Source: Locusta migratoria (lineage: Eukaryota > Arthropoda > Insecta > Orthoptera > Acrididae). From it: a DNA stretch of 64,000 nt. The notes beneath the pieces were generated by a model. It saw only the letters and a program-made list of their open reading frames with translations. It was not told the origin of the DNA and made no database searches. The DNA lies in assembly GCA_026315105.1 (NCBI GenBank), contig CM048744.1:344437668-344501667 (forward strand). The letters run 5' to 3'. Below, one piece after another: positions 57,120 to 64,000 of the stretch. The position numbers were made by a program, and so were the translations under genes. Numbering within the stretch: the first letter of the stretch is position 1; each line of letters begins with the position of its first letter.

Positions 57120-58208
57120 TGACAAGGGAACCTCCCCATCTCACGTCCCCCCCCCCCCCTCAGATTTAGTTATAAGTTGGCGCAGATAGGCCGCGGAAAA
57201 CCGAACACAGATGAATCAAGAAAACAGGAAGATTTTGAGTGGAACTATGAAAAAAATAAGCAAAATATAAAAACTTAGCAGTCCATGCGAAAGATAAGCA
57301 ACGTCGAGAAAATTGTAAGCACATGAGCGCGGTGGTCCTGTGGCTAGCTTGAGGAGCTGTGGAGCGACAGTTCCATGGTTCCATCCTTCCCCCAGGCGAA
57401 ATTATTATCTGTCTATACAGGATTTGACAGTCTACACATGTAAAACTTCGAAAACGTTAAACCATATGTTTTGACAGAGCACAGGGAAAACTGTGCGACT
57501 GTGAAACTGTTGCATTAATTTGCTGCAGTTAATGTGACAAACTCTCATGTTTTCATCACTATTTTGGGAGTGATTAACACACCCAGAAACCTTAATCGGG
57601 CAAGGTAGAATCTCTTTACCCATTCACCAAGTGTACAAGTTAGGTGGGTCGACAAGAGACTACTGACATATGACACATATACCATCACCAGTTCAAATGG
57701 TATAGGCCTATAACAGACGTCTTTTCCTGTGGAGGAATTGGTTGACATATCACCTTGCGATCAATTATTTCAGGTTCACATTGGAGAGGCACTTCCTTTC
57801 GTCTGATGATAGCACGGTTTTGCGGAGAGGTCGCAAAACACAGACACTAAATGATTACAGCGAAAAGAGACTTCAATAAACGGACGGTCATATCATAATT
57901 TTGCCAAAATAACGAAATTAAAACTTTTATTCGAGAGAAGGCTTGAACTAAGAACCTCTCGCTCTGCAGCTCCTCATGCTAGCTGGAGGACCACAGCGCT
58001 CCGGTCCTCACATTCTCCTAGTCGTCGCTTATCTTTCGCATCGACCGCTCAGTTTTTATATTTTGCTTATTTTTTTCATGGTTCCACACAACTTCTTCCA
58101 GTTTTCTCGAGTGATATGTGTTCAGTTTTTCACGACCTATCCACTGCGCCAACTTATAACTAAATCTTAGGGGGGGGGGGGGGGTTGCGATGGGAAGGTT
58201 TGCTTGAG
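57120..58208. mobile_element. Foldback DNA element with tRNA-like sequences in both arms
   Basis: Left TGACAAGGGAACCTCCCCAT and right ATGGGAAGGTTTGCTTGA are the ends. Arms of roughly 300 bases pair (TTTAGTTATAAGTTGGCGCA; AGAAAACAGGAAGATTTTG; AAATAAGCAAAATATAAAAA). Within each arm lies a tRNA-like stretch (GGTGGTCCTGTGGCTAGCTT then GGAGCTGTGGAGCGACAG with a B-box-like GGTTCCATCC at 57330-57390; its inverse at 57935-58010). The centre holds GGGCAAGGTAGAATCTCTTT and AGTTAGGTGGGTCGACAA. C and G runs at the termini have expanded. I remember this element as abundant in locusts. Confidence 0.88.
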
Positions 58209-58279
58209 AGTAAAATACCATACGCAATACTGGTTGCAGACATGACGGTTGCAGCCACTAAGAAACATTGAGATTCTAG

Positions 58280-58790
58280 CCCGACATCACTGTGCACTGC
58301 TACAATCGCCTTACTGACGAGCACGAAAAAGCTCGTGGCGGAGAGGGAACGATGCACGAGGGGGTGGGAAAAGGATTGGAAAGAGGAGGGGAGGGCGGAA
58401 AAACTGCTAGGGGAAAGGTGGGAGGAGGAGAGAAAGCGGGGAGGGATGAGGAGGGGGTGGGTGAGAGAGGACATATCTTGGGGTGGGATTAATGGTGGTA
58501 GGAATGGTAGATGTCTGGACTGAGGGCGTCATCTAGGAGAGGAAGGTGGCGAAACTTACCGTCGGAGAGGACGTGGAGAGTCTGCAGGTATAAGGCAGGA
58601 GGGATGCATTGCAAAGGCGCGGCAGAGGCCCGGGGTTTAAAAGCAGAGGAGAAACCAGAGGGTAAAGGGATTCTATTATTTGGGAGATGTACAGGAGGCG
58701 CGGGAAATGAATAGGATCGTAGAGGATCCGCGTGGGGGAAGGGAAGCGAGGCGGAGGGCAAGGCGCTCCAGGATCTGTAGGAATTTATAA
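58280..58790. repeat. Purine-rich, GC-rich segment of unknown family
   Basis: A long G/A-biased tract (58330-58500), then GGCGTCATCTAGGAGAGGAA, GGACGTGGAGAGTCTGCAGG and AGCGAGGCGGAGGGCAAGGC. Open frames on both strands follow from the composition bias. It may be the 3' region of a non-LTR element on the minus strand; unproven. Confidence 0.45.
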
Positions 58791-59784
58791 TATACAGCGA
58801 CTAGGGTAGCCGTCTTGCCGGGCCTATGTAATGGTTGTACACCAATAACAGTCAGACAGAAGATCGGCAGCTGGTATGTTTGGCACAACGGCCTCTGCAA
58901 GAAATGATGTTTATTAGGAGGGCTAACATTCTGTTTGTTTACCTGCTCTGTGTTGTGGAGGTTGGATCGCCTACAGACGAGAGTGTATGTTGTCCCGCCG
59001 AGACATCGTGTTAGCGGTGCTGCCAGATTGACAGGAGTTCCCTATGGCTGATAGTACAGTATTTGTCACCAATAGATTACAGAATATGTCTTCTTGCCCT
59101 TAGCTTCCAAATAATTTGGGTACATAATTTTAAGACTCTACCAGCCTAATTGAAATCCTGGTTTGTTCGTCTACATTTGAAGACTTAGTACAAAAGTCCA
59201 TCGGCTACGGGATATCAGTGCTGCTGCTGCTACTGCTTTATTGCCACCAGTTCCGCTTGATGGACAGAATTGGATTGTTTTCAGGCCACACAGGACTGGC
59301 CGGCGCCAACTGTGGAGCGGGGGATCGCGGAACCTACTACAGTAATCAGGCGCGCCGGCGTGGACCATCGTTACGGAAAATGCTGCGAGCACTACTTGCT
59401 GGCAAAAGTCGCAAGTTGTCATTGTTGGAACCAACCTAAAATGATCCCCTAATGAATTGTGATGTACTATTTTCTCAAGGAATTAGTTCCCTCCGTGACT
59501 TACTTACCGCTACATTTCTGATAACTTTTCATTTGTTTCAGAACAAACAGGTATATGGTTTGCATGTAGTGCCACGTGCGAAACATACTGGCTTATTTAA
59601 AACTTACCATAAATTTATGGAGCTGTAGTCATGCTGTAAAGCAGAATCTCTACTGCGTAATAAGCCGTCAAAATTAAACAGATTACATCTTGGTGTGGTT
59701 GACAAAAAACTCTACTAACAAGTTTGCTAAGGTTGTCCCAGATGGAAAACTTTTCAGGATAATGTTTTTGGAAAAGCAGACACT
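58791..59784. other. No recognised feature
   Basis: Opposed frames at 59171-59452 lack motifs. Confidence 0.35.
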
Positions 59785-61300
59785 TGGCAATTTACATATA
59801 TAAGTAATAAGAGGAGATACTATACTGCGAGAAGAATTTGACAGAGCACTAAAACATTTGAGTAGAAACGAGGCCCCTGGAATAGATGACATCTCGTCTG
59901 AACTGTTGACATCGTTAGGATAGCCAGTCATGAAGAAATTGTTCCACCTAGTACGCAAGATATATGAGACAGGGGAAATACCCTCCGACTTCAAGAAGAA
60001 TATCGTAATTCCAATTCCAAAGAAAGCAAGTGCAGACAAATGTGAATATTACAGAACTATCAGTTTAATAAGTCATGGTTGCAAAATACTGACACGAATA
60101 TTTTACAGACGAATGGAAAAACTGGTGGAATCCGACCTTGGGGAAGATCAGCTTGGATTTAGGAGAAATGTTGGAACACGGGAGGCAATACACACATTAC
60201 GACTTATCTTAGATGATAGGCTAAGGAAACGTAAACGTACGTTTTTAGCGTTTGTAGATTTGGAGAAAGCTTTTGACAATGTCGACTGGAATACACTGTT
60301 TCAAATTCTGAAGGAAGCAGGGGTAAAATATAGGGAGCGACGACTTATACTCAGCTTATACAAAAACCAAACAGCGGCTATTAAGGTCGAAGGACATGAA
60401 AGGGACGCAGAGGTTGGGAAGGACGTAAGACATGGTTGTAGTCTTTCGCCACTGTTGTTCAATCTGTACATTGAGCAAGCAGTGCAGGAATGCAAAGATA
60501 AATTTGGAGAGGGAATTAAAGTTCAGGGAGAAGAAATAAAAACTTTGCGGTTTGCCGATGACATAGTATCCTGTCAGAGCAATTGAATGGAATGGACAAT
60601 GTCTTGAAAAGAGGTTATAAGATGAACATGAACAAGAGTAAAACAATGGAATGTAGCGTCAGAAAAGCAGGCGATGCTGAAGGAATTAGGTAATGACGCA
60701 ATAAAAGTAGTAGACGAGTTTTGTTAATTGGGTAGCAAGATAACTTCTGACGGCGGAAGTAAAGAAGACATAAAATGCAGAATGGCTATGGGAAGAAAAG
60801 CGTTTCTCAAGAAGCGAAATTGTTGACATCCAATATTAGTTTAAATGGTAGGAAGTCTTTTCTGAAAGCATTTGTCTTGAGTGTAGCATTGTATGGAAGT
60901 GAAGCGTGGACAATAAGGAGTTCAGACATAAAGATGATAGAAGCTTTTGAAATGTGGTACTACAGACGAATGATGAAAATTAGATGGGTAGATCACGTAA
61001 CTAATGAGGAGGTGCTCAACAGGATTGGGGAGAAAAGGAATTTCTGGCGTATTCTGACTAAGAGAAGGGATAGGTTGGTGGGGGACATCCTGAGACATCA
61101 AGGAATCGTCAACTTAGCATTAGAAGGAAGTGTATGGGGTAAAAATCGTAGAGGGAGACCGAGGGACGATTACAGAAAGCAGATTCAAAAGGATGTAGGT
61201 TGCCGAACGAATTCACAGATGAAGAGACTTGCACAGGACAGGGTAGCGTGGAGAGCTGCTTCAAAGCAGTCTGCGGACTGAAGACCACAACAACAACAAG
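59785..61300 (+). pseudogene. RTE-like LINE family 2, best-preserved copy
   Basis: A 218-codon frame (59930-60586) has PIPKKASADKCEYYRTISLI, LGEDQLGFRRNVGTREAIHT, FVDLEKAFDNVDW (motif A), KDVRHGCSLSPLLFNLYIEQ (motif B) and LRFADDIV (motif C, FADD intact). A frame break follows SCQSN; the next frame (60775-61281) has FVLSVALYGSEAWTIRSSDI then KMIEAFEMWYYRRMMKIRWV, ILRHQGIVNLALEGSVWGKN and QDRVAWRAASKQSAD. The 3' end is GACTGAAGACC plus (CAA)n. The endonuclease domain is missing, so it is 5'-truncated; a few indels inactivate it. The copy at 39776-41535 is its relative. Confidence 0.92.
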
Positions 61301-61754
61301 GAATCGGTTCCTGTAATTGCTCGCTGCGCATATTTACATCGCGTACGTGAATCGTAAACTGGGCAACTACGGCTGAGTGGCTGCGTCATCGTAATGCGCC
61401 AAGCGACGACAGTCATTGAGTACCTGTGCAGACGATACTGCAACTCTGTTAACTGTTACAATGGGAGATAACTATTGCTGACTATGCGATATTCATTTGA
61501 TTTATGGCGAGGCAAAATGTGTTGCGAGGGCATCTGTACGGATTTATTAAGAAAGCTTCCCACAACGCTGACGTCTTCCTGGACGAGCGTCAGTTGCTGC
61601 TGTTCACCAAAGGTTTGCGTCATTGCAATTCTCTACTTGTAAGCGACTATTATGCATTTACTTCTCAATAAAGTACAGTATTTATGCGAAACGTGTCTTC
61701 TGTACTGATATGCTTTCCTTGTTTGTTACATTATGACAGTATAACCTCTTCAGT

Positions 61755-63405
61755 TCCTAGGTATCATATTGATACCTCTAGGTTCTATTTTTTTCTTGGG
61801 CACCCACCCAGCTGAACGTTTTCTCGTCTGTGATATCATCGACTATAGACTTCGCGCTTGCTGCAGCTCCTTTGTTCGTCCTTCTCCTGAATGCTAAAAG
61901 GTGGCAGCACCGTCTGAAAACTTCGGATTCCACAGCTCCACATCTCGACGAAATAAAGGTAAAGAGATGTTTTTTCCTGATTAAATGTGTTTTTAGATGC
62001 CTAAATATCTTTTCGAAAGTGTACAGACATCTCTCAGTTAATATCTGCCTGTAAATGGATTATAAAGCTTTAAACTTTCGGGTATCATATACGATACCTA
62101 GGGATTCAATGCCGACTTTGTTTACGTCAGTGGAAGTGAGGTTTTATTTTTTCTCGCTTTATTACCACGGTTAACTTATGATGAGATCTTTGAGTTGAAC
62201 AGAATGATTCTGACACAGAAATTGATGAACCTGAGGATGAAGATGACGTTCTAATGCAAAGAGATGAACCTGAAATAGTTCATCAGAAGAGGAAAATGTT
62301 CCACCTGCTCAAATTCGAGATAGAAACGCATTCTGGAGGCATAAAAATGTGTAAGAATAAGTGCTTTAATAAAAAAATTAATTATTTCACACTAGGTGGT
62401 TTATTTATAAGAATTATTTGGCTTTTTCAGTTTTCAGGATGATGGTACTTCTAGTAACCTTCAGTCTGACACCGTTACCAGCACCTCAACCGCCACAGAG
62501 GAAATTAAGAAGCCATTTGTATATTTTTCAGATACTTTCAAGGTTCATTTTTTGAGGACATGTCTCGCTTTACAAATATTAGGGATGTCAAGAAAACAGG
62601 GAAATCACTTAATACTACTGTAGAAGAAATGCACTAGTTTTGGGGTGTGAGTATTGTTGCAGCAGTTTCAAATGTACCACGACTATGAATGTGCTGGGAG
62701 AAGAAAACTAGGCGGATAATTTCCACAAAGGGTCAAGTTTGCAGATGGAACCTTTGGAGCAAGAAGGAGACTCCGTTGAAGATTGTTTCCAAGCTGTCCT
62801 GTTCCACTACCATCAGTGGAGATAAGGCAAGCAAGTATGCCTCATTTGCCTGAAATGATGAACCATGTTCAAAAGAACAGGTCAAAATGCAGGGCAGAAG
62901 GCTGCAAAGGCCTCACATTTGTACGGCGTGAGAAGTGTAAGGCCTTCCTTTGCTTCACTACTGACAGGAATTGTTTCAACAAATTCCAAAAAACATTAAA
63001 TTAATTAGAACTTTTAACACAAACTCTTGTGATACATGAGGTGAAATGAAAAAAGGCAACAAAAATTTGAAATTTTTTAATAGTAATTTCGTTTGAAAAT
63101 TTTGAATTGTTTTCTTACCATTATGAAAAGTTTTGTTACCAAATTGTATTTTCAAATATTGTTAAATGCTACAGCAAATAAGAACTATGGAAGACTTATG
63201 GGAGGATAACGACAAAGCCATATTGGCTGGTAATTTTTGGAAGTTAGAAGTCTAGTTCCGGACACGGAAAGTAAGTAAGTAAGTAATGTAAGTAAGTAAG
63301 TGCAATGTTTGTGACGATTTATGTTTGTAATAAACCAAAATGGAACTACATAGCTGTGTGTATAACTGTCCTGCTCAAGTCCCGAGATATCGTATTGATA
63401 CCAAC
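61755..63405 (+). pseudogene. piggyBac-family element relic, deleted
   Basis: N-terminal acidic block NDSDTEIDEPEDEDD near 62202-62245, then VPPAQIRDRNAFWRHKNV; a block EDMSRFTNIRDVKKTGKSLN then TTVEEMH and FWGVSIVAAVSNVPRL near 62560-62690 matches the piggyBac DDE_Tnp_1_7 start (TN.YAVQ..G.S.NTT..E...F.GI...MGV...P). The C-terminal region (62783-63004) has RSKCRAEGCKGLTFVRREKC and KAFLCFTTDRNCFNKFQ, the Cys-rich end. The catalytic middle is deleted. The palindromic word GGTATCATATTGATACC or variants occurs at about 61760, 62083 and 63386, near both ends. Confidence 0.8.
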
Positions 63406-63554
63406 TATAAAAAAATCAGTTTGCTTGCAAAATTTTTTTGGGCTGTAATTTATTGTTAATTAGCATTAAAATAAGCCAAATAGCACAAAAGCAGTTCATT
63501 TACATTTCCAGTATATGCTCGGAACCGAAGAGGATAAAACTTATGACTACGTAT

Positions 63555-64000
63555 TTAAGTTCTTTACCTGAGAGATACTGGCTCTCTACTGCCACACGCA
63601 GATGGCAGAGGCTCACAACGCGCCGATCGTACATTGGAAGCCGAGGAAAGAATTCGGGACCGCGTCCAGGAGGATCCTACTCAGAGTACTGGAAGCATCG
63701 CCCGCCAAGTGGGTGTATCGCACACTGCCGTTCATCTCACTTTGAAAGAGGAGCGTCTGCTGCATTAACCACATTCAATGCGTACAAGCACCTGAAGAAC
63801 TACATTTCCCTTCTTAGAGTGTTTTTGTTACACTGTGCGCAGCATGATTGTCAACAAAATACTCCTCACAGATGAAGCGTGTTTCACTCGCGACGGAATA
63901 GCTAATTCCCAGAACATGCACACGTGGAGTGTACACAATCCTCGCTACGTAATGCCGACACATTTTCAGCGATGATTTTCCGTAAATGTGTGGGCGGGTA
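63555..64000 (+). pseudogene. Mariner-like transposase (DUF4817 family), cut by the window edge
   Basis: The frame reads DRTLEAEERIRDRVQEDPTQ then STGSIARQVGVSHTAVHLTL and KEERLLH, a helix-turn-helix, and then KILLTDEACFTRDGIANSQN and MHTWSVHNPRYVMP with FSVNVWAG near the edge. This is the order of the insect mariner/DUF4817 transposases (RVLFTDEA.FTRDG..N..N.H.W...NP). The first catalytic Asp (LLTDEA) is present. Stops occur near 63768 and 63975. The rest lies beyond 64000. Confidence 0.82.

Noticed and set aside
63438..63875. 145-codon frame as a gene
   Set aside because: It is in a shadow frame of the mariner-like transposase relic that is readable in another frame (LTDEACFTRDG).

Overview
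The window looks like intergenic or intronic DNA from a large, repeat-laden insect genome. It is most likely an orthopteran of the locust type (Schistocerca-like). That placement rests on remembered resemblance of the tRNA-derived SINEs, the 'TGACAAGGGAACCTCCCC' foldback element and the LINE 3' tails to locust repeats; no search was run. I found no intact host protein gene, rRNA, functional tRNA or CRISPR array. Every recognisable protein trace is a decayed transposon product.

Layout. 0-2.5 kb: SINEs and a LINE copy split by a SINE cluster. 3-7 kb: a simple-repeat duplication, a 2.5-kb terminal-inverted-repeat (TIR) element containing a hairpin, and a tRNA-like tandem repeat. 7-14 kb: SINEs with clean target-site duplications (TSDs), a foldback element and a LINE endonuclease relic. 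14.8-16.3 kb: a DUF4817-type mariner trace and Tc1 copy 1. 18-22.4 kb: SINEs, a mariner split by a SINE, an RTE-like LINE (minus strand) and a foldback element with an AT-repeat loop. 23-24.6 kb: a TIR element carrying two SINEs and an acidic ORF. 24.66-29.16 kb: a 4.5-kb hAT element with a perfect 8-bp TSD, holding hAT and piggyBac relics. 29.3-30.1 kb: an RT relic. 30.5-34.45 kb: a giant inverted-repeat element with a Helitron inserted cleanly in its right arm. 35.4-36.4 kb: a hairpin element inside another hairpin element. 38.5-41.5 kb: two head-on LINEs, the second with a nested Tc1. 43.4-44.6 kb: a Helitron-like element built of internal repeats. 45.4-46.8 kb: a near full-length Tc1 (minus). 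47.9-50.9 kb: a Helitron-like element followed by a TIR element with subterminal repeats. 51-54.9 kb: a Tc1 relic, the second copy of LINE family 1, and SINEs. 56 kb: a Helitron helicase relic. 57.1-58.2 kb: a foldback element with tRNA-like arms. 59.8-61.3 kb: the best-preserved LINE. 61.75-63.4 kb: a piggyBac relic. 63.55 kb to the end: a mariner/DUF4817-family transposase running off the window.

Nothing here forms an operon or pathway; the biology is nested insertion, and several insertions can be ordered in time because a duplicate copy or opposite arm preserves the empty site. The most interesting unexplained signal is a short module recurring in at least five unrelated inverted-repeat elements and at isolated sites: CTGAWGATGG, then a short stem-loop, then CCGAAACCRGT. 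The stem sequence differs among elements but still pairs, and the flanks resemble, imperfectly, the conserved core of a hammerhead ribozyme.
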